This document shows, in pieces, positions 20,250-28,651 of a DNA stretch of 64,000 nucleotides. Under the pieces are notes generated by a model. The model searched no databases and was not told the origin of the DNA. It saw nothing but the letters and a program-made list of their open reading frames with translations. The position numbers and the translations under genes were made by a program. The number at the start of each line of letters is the position of its first letter. The first letter of the stretch is position 1. The stretch is from Psychrobacter immobilis (GTDB lineage: Bacteria; Pseudomonadota; Gammaproteobacteria; Pseudomonadales; Moraxellaceae): the NCBI GenBank assembly GCA_904846145.1, contig CAJGZL010000001.1, forward strand, positions 2,480,001 through 2,544,000, written 5' to 3'.

Positions 20250-21425
20250 ATGGATTTTATTTTTATATACTACGCTGTGCAGCTACTGGCAGGGTTTGTG
20301 GTTTTTGTCACCATTTGGGGCTGGCTACGCTTGGATAACTGGTGGGTGCGCGCGGTTGAGTTCCCTCGTATTCAGATACTGGTATTAGGTGCTAGCGCTT
20401 GGCTTGGCATGTTGCTGTCTGTGCCGTTAGTTTCTGGATCACAGTGGCAGGCTAAAGAGTGGGCACTATTCGCCGCCCTCAGCGCCTCGTTAGGTTTTCA
20501 GCTGCGTATGGTGTTGCCTTATACGCGACTGTGGAAAAAAGAGGTACAACAAGCTAAAGTCAAAGCGGATGGCGACACCACTCACCAGCTCAAAATTATG
20601 GTCTCGAACGTATTGACCCCTAATAATGATACCCACAAGCTGGTCGATTTAGTCACTCAAAATCAGCCTGATATTTTGATTACGCTTGAGAGTGATAAAA
20701 AGTGGGAGCAAGCGCTAAGCGTCATTGAAGCTGATTACCCTTATACGGTTAAAGTGCCTTTAGACAATCTATACGGCATGCATCTATACTCTAAGCTTGA
20801 GCTGATAGATCCTCAAGTTAAGTATTTAATGATCGATGATATCCCCTCTATTCATAGTCAAATGCGCTTGCCAAGTGGCCGAGTTATTTGGCTATATTGC
20901 CTGCATCCGATGCCGCCAAGTCCAACGGAAGCTGATAAGTCAACGACTCGTGATGCTGAGCTGCTGATGGTCGGACGTCATATCTATGATAATGATCAGA
21001 CTGCAATTTTGGCAGGCGACTTAAATGATGTGGCGTGGTCAAAGACGACACGGCGTTTTCAGCGCATCTCAGGCCTGCTTGATCCACGTATTGGACGCCA
21101 TTTTATCAATACCTTTCATGTTAAGTATCCGTTCTTGCGCTGGGCACTTGACCATATCTTCCATAGTGCCTGCTTTACGGTAGTGGATATCAAACGCATG
21201 CCATCAATCGGTTCTGATCATTTTCCTGTATTAACTACCTTGCAGTACGAGCCTGAAGAGACTAGGCAACAGGAGCAAAACGCGCCGACAAAAGATGCAG
21301 AGGACATTAAAGAGACGGAGAATAAAATTAAGCAGGGCAAAAAGGAAGGTCGTAAGGTTTCTAAAGAGCATGCAGAGGAGACTATAAAAAGGGGGCAACA
21401 AGACGCTAACTGCAAATCTGCTTAA
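20250..21425 (+). CDS. Membrane-anchored endonuclease/exonuclease/phosphatase family protein
   Basis: A 391-aa protein with three N-terminal membrane segments (about residues 4-26, 38-60 and 68-85) followed by an EEP-superfamily (DNase I-like) hydrolase domain. Catalytic-type motifs are visible: MVSNVLT (Asn), ITLESD (metal Glu), LAGDLNDVAW (Asp/Asn), and LDHIF with GSDHFPV (Asp-His). Domain architecture resembles the YafD-like group. The tail after residue 335 is highly charged and Lys/Glu-rich, probably disordered or helical. Whether the substrate is nucleic acid, a phospholipid or a phosphoester cannot be told. The start has no strong ribosome site. Confidence 0.82.
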   Translation: MDFIFIYYAVQLLAGFVVFVTIWGWLRLDNWWVRAVEFPRIQILVLGASAWLGMLLSVPLVSGSQWQAKEWALFAALSASLGFQLRMVLPYTRLWKKEVQQAKVKADGDTTHQLKIMVSNVLTPNNDTHKLVDLVTQNQPDILITLESDKKWEQALSVIEADYPYTVKVPLDNLYGMHLYSKLELIDPQVKYLMIDDIPSIHSQMRLPSGRVIWLYCLHPMPPSPTEADKSTTRDAELLMVGRHIYDNDQTAILAGDLNDVAWSKTTRRFQRISGLLDPRIGRHFINTFHVKYPFLRWALDHIFHSACFTVVDIKRMPSIGSDHFPVLTTLQYEPEETRQQEQNAPTKDAEDIKETENKIKQGKKEGRKVSKEHAEETIKRGQQDANCKSA

Positions 21426-21469
21426 ACTACGCACTAGCAATTTATTGTAAATTATTCTTATAACTTGAG

Positions 21470-21487
21470 TGTAAGCAAAAGCGTACA
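21470..21487 (+). promoter_or_regulatory. GacA-type upstream activating sequence
   Basis: TGTAAG-N6-CGTACA matches the GacA box TGTAAG-N6-CTTACA found before rsmX/Y/Z genes in Pseudomonas, with one mismatch. Its centre is about 65 bp before the predicted start of the candidate sRNA. Match seen in sequence; binding is inferred. Confidence 0.6.
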
Positions 21488-21531
21488 GACAAAGGAGTCT
21501 TTAGCGTCTAGGTGAGTAGGAGTGATTGATC

Positions 21532-21537
21532 TATAAT
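21532..21537 (+). promoter_or_regulatory. -10 box of the candidate Rsm sRNA
   Basis: A perfect TATAAT. No good -35 hexamer lies 16-18 bp upstream, consistent with an activator-dependent promoter. Predicted start about 21543-21545. Confidence 0.55.
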
Positions 21538-21544
21538 ACCTCCT

Positions 21545-21700
21545 ATCAGCACAAGGAGCGTTAAGGATAACGTGTTGAGGCGTTGGCAGCATTAGCTAAG
21601 CTTACGTTTATGACTTAGGATAAGTCAGCAAGGATGAGATAATAATTATACGATAAACTGCCTAAAACCCAAACCTATTGCCCAAGGTTTGGGTTTTTTC
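21545..21700 (+). ncRNA. Candidate Rsm/CsrB-type regulatory sRNA
   Basis: About 155 nt between a TATAAT box and a strong terminator, with no ORF. Four GGA motifs occur: GGA at 21555, 21565, 21618 and 21632. Two sit in loops of perfect hairpins: CGTTA-AGGA-TAACG (21559-21572) and TGACTTA-GGA-TAAGTCA (21611-21627, alternatively loop AGGAT on a 6-bp stem). The other two, CAAGGAG and CAAGGATG, are in predicted single-stranded stretches. ANGGA in hairpin loops is the CsrA/RsmA-binding signature, and RsmX/Y/Z RNAs are of similar length with a GacA box upstream, as here. Function would be to titrate CsrA. It could instead be an unrelated sRNA. Confidence 0.65.
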
Positions 21701-21703
21701 TTA
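21665..21703 (+). terminator. Intrinsic terminator of the candidate sRNA
   Basis: Perfect 12-bp stem AAACCCAAACCT (21665-21676) / AGGTTTGGGTTT (21685-21696) with an 8-nt loop and a following T-run. Confidence 0.88.
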
Positions 21704-21883
21704 TCGATTGGTTTTATGATTGTGCTAAGTGTGGCATATATAAGCAGGTAACAATATTGTTTAAAGGTTGGTAATATTGGATACTTATGAAGCTCTAAAC
21801 AATTGCTTAAATTGGTTTTATACCTTAGAGTGAAAGTTTTTGCGCTAATTATCATTTCTCAGCTAACCACTACGGGAGTTGTA

Positions 21884-22510
21884 ATGAAAAAAGACTTTTT
21901 ATTATTGTCAAAATCAATGACAACATTAATTCTGCTACCCACACTATTATCCTTGTCAGCAATAGGATTAAGCGCTTGTGGTGGTTTTGATGACTTGGAT
22001 GCGGCAAGAGCGGCAGGTGCTGGTATTGGCAGTACAGTGACCAATCCAAATCAACCTGTTGATCCAGAGATACAAAGCAATTGGCGTTATTCCTCTAGTG
22101 AAACTGACGATACTATCTTTTTAGTAACTGCCAATAATAATGCGATTAATAGCTTTGTAGAACCTAATACTAATCTTCGAGCTATACCAAGAGTTGAGCT
22201 TAAAAAACAACTGATAAATAACTTTATTGTAGAGTCAGTTAGTATAATTGCGGGAGGGGCGGTAGTTTGTTTGCCTTCTTGCGATGTGCGTATTCGGTTT
22301 GATAATCAATTTGCTATTTATCGGATGCAAGATAGCGGAAGTGGTATTCTCAAACCTGCTAATAGTAATATTGAAGCTGCTTTATTTAGCAAATTCACTA
22401 CCTCAAATAAAGCGATAGTGAGCCTACCTATCGTTGGCTTTGGCAATGCATTTGATGCAGAGTTTGATTTGCGCAACTATGATGCCAATCGTATGGCTTT
22501 ATCGCGATAA
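21884..22510 (+). CDS. Putative lipoprotein of unknown function
   Basis: A 208-aa protein that I do not recognise. ATG 21884 is preceded by GGGAG at good spacing, and the N terminus is a lipoprotein signal peptide: MKKD, a hydrophobic core, then lipobox LSAC, with the modified Cys followed by Gly-Gly. The mature part starts with an Asp/Ala/Gly stretch, then has a region with two close Cys (VVCLPSCDVRIRFD) that could form a disulphide, and a beta-rich look throughout. It lies downstream of the candidate Rsm-type sRNA on the same strand, but behind that RNA's terminator, so it is probably separately transcribed. Longer in-frame starts upstream (21803) lack a signal peptide or ribosome site. Confidence 0.75.
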   Translation: MKKDFLLLSKSMTTLILLPTLLSLSAIGLSACGGFDDLDAARAAGAGIGSTVTNPNQPVDPEIQSNWRYSSSETDDTIFLVTANNNAINSFVEPNTNLRAIPRVELKKQLINNFIVESVSIIAGGAVVCLPSCDVRIRFDNQFAIYRMQDSGSGILKPANSNIEAALFSKFTTSNKAIVSLPIVGFGNAFDAEFDLRNYDANRMALSR

Positions 22511-22540
22511 TTTAAGTGATAAAGTCGAAGTTTTTTAGTG

Positions 22541-22578
22541 CAAAAAAAATGGCCTATCTATTAGATAAGCCATTTTTT
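22541..22578. terminator. Bidirectional terminator between the lipoprotein gene and surA
   Basis: AAAAAATGGCCTATCT / AGATAAGCCATTTTTT form a long stem with a 4-nt loop and one mismatch. A- and T-runs on the two sides suit the convergent genes. Confidence 0.85.
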
Positions 22579-22601
22579 ATTGAGCGCTTCTACATTGTTG
22601 T

Positions 22602-24011
22602 TTATTCGAGCACTTGAATGTAGGAGCTGGCGCGTAGCTCTTGCAGCCAATCCTCTTGAGCTTGCGGCGCTAGGCGCTGATACAATGCTTGACGAGCCAT
22701 ATCACGACGGTATTCGTCGCTAGCATCATATTGACGCTCATCTACTACCTTTAAGATATGCCAGCCGAATTGAGTCTTGAATGGCGCTGAATAATCACCA
22801 ACACTCGTGTTTTTCATTGTCGCCTCAAAAGGTCCGACCATATCTTGCTCGCTGACCCATTCTAGATCACCACCGCGCCCTGCTGAGCCTGGATCATCTG
22901 AATAAGTAGAGGCCAATCCTGCAAAGTCAGCACCTTGACGCAGTTGTTCATATAGATCATTAATCTTTTGCTCCGCTAGCGCATCCGTCTGCAAGTCATC
23001 TACTTTTACTAGGATGTGACTGGCACGCCACTGTGGCACGATCATTTTGTCGCTAGACTTTTTGTTCGCAAGCTTAATGATATCTATGCCCTCAGGCGTC
23101 ACCAATGGCGCGCTGACTGCGCCAACGTCAAGCTTAGTGATCTCGCTCGATAGCTCAGTCGGTAGCGATGCGGCTTTATGGTAGCCCATATCGCCACCTT
23201 GTATATTAATAGCATAGCTGCTTTGTACAGCCGCTATAGCAGCGGCTACGTCGACATTGGGCGCTTGCAGACGACTACGTAAAGTTTGAGCCACTGCTAG
23301 AGCTTCATCGCGCTGAGCTTGCGATAGACGACTATAATCATCTATGTATGGCACACGCACATGAATGGTCTGATACTCACTTTGGTTCAAGCGCTTAGCT
23401 TCAGGAGAGGCTAAAAACGAATCAACATCTTGCTCGCTGATACGCACCCGACTACCCACTTGACGCTGCTGCAAAGACTGAATAGCGGAGTCTTCAATCA
23501 GCTGCGCACGTAAAGCGGCATAACTGCCAGGTTGCTCGGCATCTAAGCGTTGTTGCAGGGCGGCAAGGCTATTGACACCTTCGCTTTGCCCAATTTGTGC
23601 TAAGCGCTGATTGATGGCTGCTTCGTCAGGCTTAACGCCAGCACGGTTGGCTAATGACAACTGCAACTCACGCAATATCAGCGCGTTAAGTACCTCAGAT
23701 TGTAGCTGTGCTGAATTAGCTAAGGGTTGGCCTGCCGCTGTAGCGCGTGCTTGCGTCTGTTCTATAGCTTCGATTAAGTCGCTCTTTAAGATAGCGTTGT
23801 CATTAACCAGAGCAATAATACCATCGGTGCTAGTAGCAGCGCTAAGATGATTAGTCGTATTTTGAGCCATGGCATTACTATTTGTAGTGGCATTGGCTTG
23901 AGCATTCACCGTTGCCGCTTGAGCATTGACGCTCAAAAATAAACAAGCACTACCAGCACTCATGGCGATCAGTACAGCACGACTAGTCTGACGTAAAGAA
24001 AAAATACTCAT
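22602..24011 (-). CDS. surA: Periplasmic chaperone and peptidyl-prolyl isomerase SurA
   Basis: SurA escorts unfolded outer-membrane proteins to the BAM complex. The 469-aa precursor has a signal peptide (to about residue 32, NAQA), an Ala/Asn/Thr-rich linker, a SurA N-terminal chaperone domain (GIIALVNDNAILKSDLIEAIEQ onward) and two parvulin domains. The second is canonical (ASHILVKVDD, FAGLASTYSDDPGSAGRGGDLEWV, FKTQFGWHILKV); the first is degenerate, as is usual. AAGGAAC precedes the ATG. Downstream of lptD on the same strand, the classical lptD-surA pairing, but pdxA and ksgA do not follow. With no skp at the bamA locus, SurA may carry more of the OMP traffic. Confidence 0.96.
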   Translation of the reverse strand: MSIFSLRQTSRAVLIAMSAGSACLFLSVNAQAATVNAQANATTNSNAMAQNTTNHLSAATSTDGIIALVNDNAILKSDLIEAIEQTQARATAAGQPLANSAQLQSEVLNALILRELQLSLANRAGVKPDEAAINQRLAQIGQSEGVNSLAALQQRLDAEQPGSYAALRAQLIEDSAIQSLQQRQVGSRVRISEQDVDSFLASPEAKRLNQSEYQTIHVRVPYIDDYSRLSQAQRDEALAVAQTLRSRLQAPNVDVAAAIAAVQSSYAINIQGGDMGYHKAASLPTELSSEITKLDVGAVSAPLVTPEGIDIIKLANKKSSDKMIVPQWRASHILVKVDDLQTDALAEQKINDLYEQLRQGADFAGLASTYSDDPGSAGRGGDLEWVSEQDMVGPFEATMKNTSVGDYSAPFKTQFGWHILKVVDERQYDASDEYRRDMARQALYQRLAPQAQEDWLQELRASSYIQVLE

Positions 24012-24088
24012 AATGTTCCTTATTATTGTGATCTTAAAATAAGATGATTTAACGTCATATGTTATTTAATAATAGTTTTTGATAATCA

Positions 24089-27000
24089 CTAATCTTTCCA
24101 CGCGCTTTGTACAGGCTCAAAGCCTAGTACCTTATCAGTGAGTAGGCGTGTCAAGCGACTATCGCCACTGCCTAGACCGCTTAATCTAATCTCAGCCATT
24201 ATCGCTTGAGTTGGCTCATCTCTTACATTTAAATCATTGTAGTAGCGTCGACCATAAACAGCAAAACCAAAGCAGCAATCCTCATAATCGATCCCTACTA
24301 AAGCATCTAACATCTTATCACGGCGGTGATCATATTGGCCTTGAGCTATCACGCGCCAGTTATTGTTTACAGGAAATACTGCAGAGGCAGTAATCGCAGA
24401 TAACGGCAGCTGGTTGGTATTCTCATCAGTTTCGCGCTTGATATAGCCAACATTGAATAAACTATTGTTAGAAGGCTGATAGCGCAGTTCAGTAGTGATA
24501 AAATTTAGATCATAGTTACTTGTTAGCGCACCGCTCACATCCACCCAAAGATTATTGTAAGGCTGAATACTCGAATCCCAAACCATGCCTGATGATGAGC
24601 TATTGAATAACTGCTGATCACCATCTAAGGTCACGCGACCATCGTCGATATAGAATTGTTCTGCAATGCTACCATCGAAACGTGTCACCCCCGTTGCATC
24701 GATGTAACGATAATTAATCCCAGGCGTTATGGCGTGCAAGTCTTGCAGGCGATCATGGCCTAAGAACCAGCTGTCTGAAAACAGCTGCTCATAGTTAATA
24801 GAGGCAATACGGGTATTAAAGTTAGGGATATCATTTTGATTCTCAAATGGAGAATACGTATATTTTAGGCGTGGACTGAGTAGCTGATAGCCACCCATAG
24901 TATCGTCAAATGCCCCAAACGGAGAACCAGCACGATACAAATGTAAGCCTGCATCGATACTAGCTTGTGGCACTAGCACCGATTGACTGCCATCATCTTC
25001 ACTAAGCTCATTATCTGCTAGGCTATCTTGATCGTATGAGGTGTATAGATGCTGTACGCTCAGCTCAGGCTTGATATAACCCCAAGCGGACTCTATCGGA
25101 TAAGCGGCGCTAAGCTTGTTATAGACACGGACGCCACTTTTCTCAGTTTCTGAGCCATCATCGATAGATTTTTTGAAGTAAGCGGAATCATGAACCCCCG
25201 TTATATCGAACGCTTTTGCCCACGGTAGACGATAGTCAAGGGTCAACTGCGGCAGGCGTGAATAGGGCTTGTCCTTGTCTTGTAAAGGTTCGCCATTATT
25301 ATTAAAAGCATCTAACGTCTGAAAGGTCTCAACCTTCAGCTCGCCATTCACAAAGTCATTATAGTAGTTGAGCCGCGCGCGTCTAGGCAGGTTTACAGTA
25401 TTATCTGATAGCCCTAGTGTATCAAAGTCGTTTAAGTAGTCAGCGTCTGAGACATAGCTATACTTGGCATCACCGCTTAAACGTGGAATATCGCTTGATG
25501 ACCAATAATGATCATAGAAAAAACTATTGCGATCCTCACCATCGTATTCTTTATCATTAGGTAAATATGAGCCATTAAAAATACCTGAACCATAATCTTG
25601 GGTTAAATAGCGAAACTCACCTGAGAGCATAGGGTTACGATTGGTATAGATATGAGTATTTAGCGTCGCATCATAATTGGGTGCTAGATTAAAATAATAG
25701 GGAATATCAATCTCAACACCGTTTTCACTACCAACGCTGGCATTAGGTAATAAAAACCCGCTGCTACGCCTTGAGTCAATCGGAAAATTAAAATAAGGCA
25801 GATAGAAGACAGGCACGTCAGCTATGCGAAAGGTAGTATTATAGGCTTCGCCACGACCCGTATCCGTATCTAGGTCGATACTTTTTGCATCAAGCTGCCA
25901 CTTACGATCAGTGGGCGGGCAGGTGCTAAACATCACGTTATCAAGCTCGTATTGACTCTCATTGGGACGATTTAGCTGCTGGGCGTAACCATGCGCTTGT
26001 AACGGTACACTGGCAAAAGCCACATCATAAGCGGTTGATTGCCCTGTCTGGGTGCTATAGTTTAGACTATCTGCTACGCCAATGAGACCGCCTTGAGCTA
26101 CTTTTTGGGTAACAGGTGTTTGCCGGTTGGTGTTTCTAAAAGCCGTTGGATTGCTAAAAGCGGCAGGCTGTTTTCTATTATTAACCTGACTATTGGCACC
26201 ATTGCCTATCGCTTGATCGGTAAACATGACCTTACCTTGAGCGGCTGCAACCCCTGTAGTCAAGTCTAATACGACTTTATCGGCCTCGATATGCTGCGTG
26301 CCTTGATCAATAATGACATTACCTGACAGCTCAGCGTAATTAATATTATTATAGTAGCCATAATCAGACTCAGTAAACAGCGATGCCTTACTGTTCGGCA
26401 GATTCGCAGGATCAATAGCCGACTGCCCATTATTCAGCCTGTTATTGGCTTCATTGACCGCACGTTGATAGTTGGGATTACTATTAGGATAGACCCATTG
26501 ACCCTCGCAGCGCTGAGCACTATCGATTGCATTGGGTAGCAGTTTTAGGTCTCTGCCTACAGGCTGTAAGGTTGAGCTTAGCTGATTTGAATCGGTAGTC
26601 GACTGCTCACTTACTGGTTGATTACCCTTATTATCGAAGCTTGTCTCAGGCTTTAACTGATAAAATTCAGCCAAGCGTACTAAGCTATCTTGAATACTTT
26701 CATCATCTGCATTCAAAGCCTTGTCATTAACTGGGTCGTCATTAACTACTTTATTAGCATTAATAGCCGTATCGTTTTGGCTAGATATCACTACAGTATC
26801 CGCGTCATTAGCGTCATTAGCGTCATTAGCGCTGTTAGTAATGGCAGTCACAGGTATAGCGCTTTCAGCTAAAGCGCTGTATGAGCTATCCGTAATCAGA
26901 TCATCAGTCAGATCATTTTGAGCATTAGCTAGTAAAGTTGGGCTATCGGTAATCAGAGGCGCAGCAGTTTGCAGATCAGAGCTCACAACGTCAGCTGCAG

Positions 27001-27133
27001 CTACGCTTAGCCCAGTCAAACTCAAGGCCCCAAATAAGATCAGGCGAATGCTTTGATACAGCGGAGAATATAACAAGGGCGCACCTATGATTGTAAAGCT
27101 TCGTGGATGATGATCAAAATAACACTTTATCAT
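24089..27133 (-). CDS. lptD: LPS-assembly protein LptD
   Basis: LptD forms the outer-membrane beta-barrel translocon that inserts lipopolysaccharide, with LptE. The 1014-aa precursor (E. coli 784) has a hydrophobic signal segment around residues 28-47 (LILFGALSLTGLSVAAA) after a longish N-region, then an Asn/Asp/Ser-rich stretch of about 180 residues, the LptA-like jellyroll (YAELSGNVIIDQGTQHIEADKVVLDL), a Cys in FSTCPPTDRKWQL, FPIDSRRSSGFLLPN, and a large barrel. A Cys-Cys pair near the end (YEDCCFGF) matches the disulphide cysteines of the family. The N-terminal insert contains an in-frame 9-bp tandem repeat. Divergent from amgK-murU. Confidence 0.96.
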   Translation of the reverse strand: MIKCYFDHHPRSFTIIGAPLLYSPLYQSIRLILFGALSLTGLSVAAADVVSSDLQTAAPLITDSPTLLANAQNDLTDDLITDSSYSALAESAIPVTAITNSANDANDANDADTVVISSQNDTAINANKVVNDDPVNDKALNADDESIQDSLVRLAEFYQLKPETSFDNKGNQPVSEQSTTDSNQLSSTLQPVGRDLKLLPNAIDSAQRCEGQWVYPNSNPNYQRAVNEANNRLNNGQSAIDPANLPNSKASLFTESDYGYYNNINYAELSGNVIIDQGTQHIEADKVVLDLTTGVAAAQGKVMFTDQAIGNGANSQVNNRKQPAAFSNPTAFRNTNRQTPVTQKVAQGGLIGVADSLNYSTQTGQSTAYDVAFASVPLQAHGYAQQLNRPNESQYELDNVMFSTCPPTDRKWQLDAKSIDLDTDTGRGEAYNTTFRIADVPVFYLPYFNFPIDSRRSSGFLLPNASVGSENGVEIDIPYYFNLAPNYDATLNTHIYTNRNPMLSGEFRYLTQDYGSGIFNGSYLPNDKEYDGEDRNSFFYDHYWSSSDIPRLSGDAKYSYVSDADYLNDFDTLGLSDNTVNLPRRARLNYYNDFVNGELKVETFQTLDAFNNNGEPLQDKDKPYSRLPQLTLDYRLPWAKAFDITGVHDSAYFKKSIDDGSETEKSGVRVYNKLSAAYPIESAWGYIKPELSVQHLYTSYDQDSLADNELSEDDGSQSVLVPQASIDAGLHLYRAGSPFGAFDDTMGGYQLLSPRLKYTYSPFENQNDIPNFNTRIASINYEQLFSDSWFLGHDRLQDLHAITPGINYRYIDATGVTRFDGSIAEQFYIDDGRVTLDGDQQLFNSSSSGMVWDSSIQPYNNLWVDVSGALTSNYDLNFITTELRYQPSNNSLFNVGYIKRETDENTNQLPLSAITASAVFPVNNNWRVIAQGQYDHRRDKMLDALVGIDYEDCCFGFAVYGRRYYNDLNVRDEPTQAIMAEIRLSGLGSGDSRLTRLLTDKVLGFEPVQSAWKD
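26802..26828. repeat. Tandem repeat, 3 x 9 bp, inside lptD
   Basis: GCGTCATTA occurs three times without interruption, encoding NDA repeats (NDANDANDAD) in the disordered N-terminal part of LptD. Because the unit is a multiple of three, copy changes would only alter protein length. Confidence 0.8.
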
Positions 27134-27439
27134 TTATAAACAGCAACAATATAACGATTAGATAATAACGAACAAGCAATAACGAATAAACACTGCTGCC
27201 ATGTAAGACTATAGTTTGTACGGCTATAAATATTAACGACTTATGATAGTCAAAAAAAACCAAATCAGCTACACTATTGAGCAACTTTTATTATTGACCT
27301 CATTTTTAAAGTGAGGGCACGCTCTAGATCATTATAGAAAAGGTCTTTTGTAATAAGCCTAAGTGAATAGTCTAAATGGTTCGCCATTTTAGCAAGTATT
27401 TGCCTGATTTATCATTATATTTAACTTGTGAATTTTTTT
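27134..27439. other. Divergent lptD/amgK intergenic region
   Basis: About 300 bp holding the promoters of lptD (-) and amgK (+). It contains a small hairpin AAATGG-TTCG-CCATTT (27374-27389) with a stable UUCG-type tetraloop, about 50 bp before amgK, probably in its leader. No gene is seen. Confidence 0.5.
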
Positions 27440-28570
27440 ATGACAAATAAGCCTTTTAGCCTTGATGCTACTGCCAGCACAGCTGACGATAATAGCGCGA
27501 TAACGTGCAGCCGCCTGCAACAATTACATAGCTGGTTGCAAAAAGTGTTTGAGCAGCCCTATATTTTAACGAGCTTGCCTGGGGATGCCAGTGCTCGCCG
27601 CTATCATCGCCTGCAACTGGTTAATGAGAATGTAGATGCAGGTGCCAGCCGTTACATGGTTATGGACTCAGCAGATGAACAAGACGCCATGCAGCAGTTT
27701 ATCAAAGTCACTAAAATAATGACACCTGCGATAAATGTGCCAAAGCTGATAGCACAAGATATCGAACAAGGGTTCTTGGTATTACAAGATTTTGGCTCTG
27801 TAGAGTTTGCTGATTTATTGCCAGAGGCGACTCATAAGCAGGTGGATAAGCACTATCAGTTAGCCATGCAAACCTTGATAGCGCTTCAGCGCTTAGATAC
27901 GAATGTCGTCAAGTCTGAGTATCAGTTGCCAGATTATGACACGGCGCTCCTAAACCGTGAGATGGATCTTTTTCGCGACTGGTTTGTGCCTTATATCGAA
28001 GTGGAGTTAGACCAAAATATCTGGAACGCGCTAAAAGCTGCGGTAATCAAAGACATTTTGGCGCAGCCGCAAGTGGTCGTGCATCGTGACTATCATAGTC
28101 GCAACTTGATGCAAGATCAGGCTGATAATGCTCGATTAGGAGTTATAGACTTTCAAGATGCGGTGATTGGGGCTTATAGCTATGATTTAGTATCACTAGT
28201 GCGTGACGCTTATGTAGAGTGGCCTGAGACCCAAGTATCACAGTGGATTTATGACTATTGGCAATTGCAACAGCAGGCTAACTTGCCAACAGCTGCTAGC
28301 GCTGCGCAGTTCGAGCATGATGTCAATATTATGGGTGTTCAGCGTCAGCTAAAGGTCTTAGGGATTTTTATTCGTCTGTTTCAACGCGATGGTAAGAGTC
28401 GCTATTTGGCAAATATCCCCAAAGTATTAGACGACTTGATGTTCGAGCTGGAATGGCTTGAAACTCAGGGCAGTGCTGAGCTAACAGCAGCGATAAAACC
28501 TTTTAACAAATGGCTAATAGAGACTACATTGCCGACTTGCCAGTCGAAGTTTGTGCAGCAATATATTTAG
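27440..28570 (+). CDS. amgK: N-acetylmuramate/N-acetylglucosamine anomeric kinase AmgK
   Basis: A 376-aa aminoglycoside-phosphotransferase-fold kinase. AmgK phosphorylates the anomeric carbon of MurNAc recovered from wall turnover. Motifs: LTSLPGDASARRYHRL near the N terminus (a hallmark of this group), the catalytic loop VVHRDYHSRNLM with Asp and Asn, and the metal-binding IDFQDAVIGAYSYDL. The ATG at 27440 is used; an in-frame GTG lies at 27428, and both lack a strong ribosome site. The next gene is murU, and lptD is divergent, the same arrangement as amgK-murU in Pseudomonas, where this route bypasses MurA and gives intrinsic fosfomycin tolerance. That function is inferred here. Confidence 0.92.
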   Translation: MTNKPFSLDATASTADDNSAITCSRLQQLHSWLQKVFEQPYILTSLPGDASARRYHRLQLVNENVDAGASRYMVMDSADEQDAMQQFIKVTKIMTPAINVPKLIAQDIEQGFLVLQDFGSVEFADLLPEATHKQVDKHYQLAMQTLIALQRLDTNVVKSEYQLPDYDTALLNREMDLFRDWFVPYIEVELDQNIWNALKAAVIKDILAQPQVVVHRDYHSRNLMQDQADNARLGVIDFQDAVIGAYSYDLVSLVRDAYVEWPETQVSQWIYDYWQLQQQANLPTAASAAQFEHDVNIMGVQRQLKVLGIFIRLFQRDGKSRYLANIPKVLDDLMFELEWLETQGSAELTAAIKPFNKWLIETTLPTCQSKFVQQYI

Positions 28571-28651
28571 CAAACCTTTGGATTATGTCAGTATTGAATG
28601 ACCAACAACACTGTCTTATCAGTGCCCTACTATTTCGATTAAGGAGCAGGC

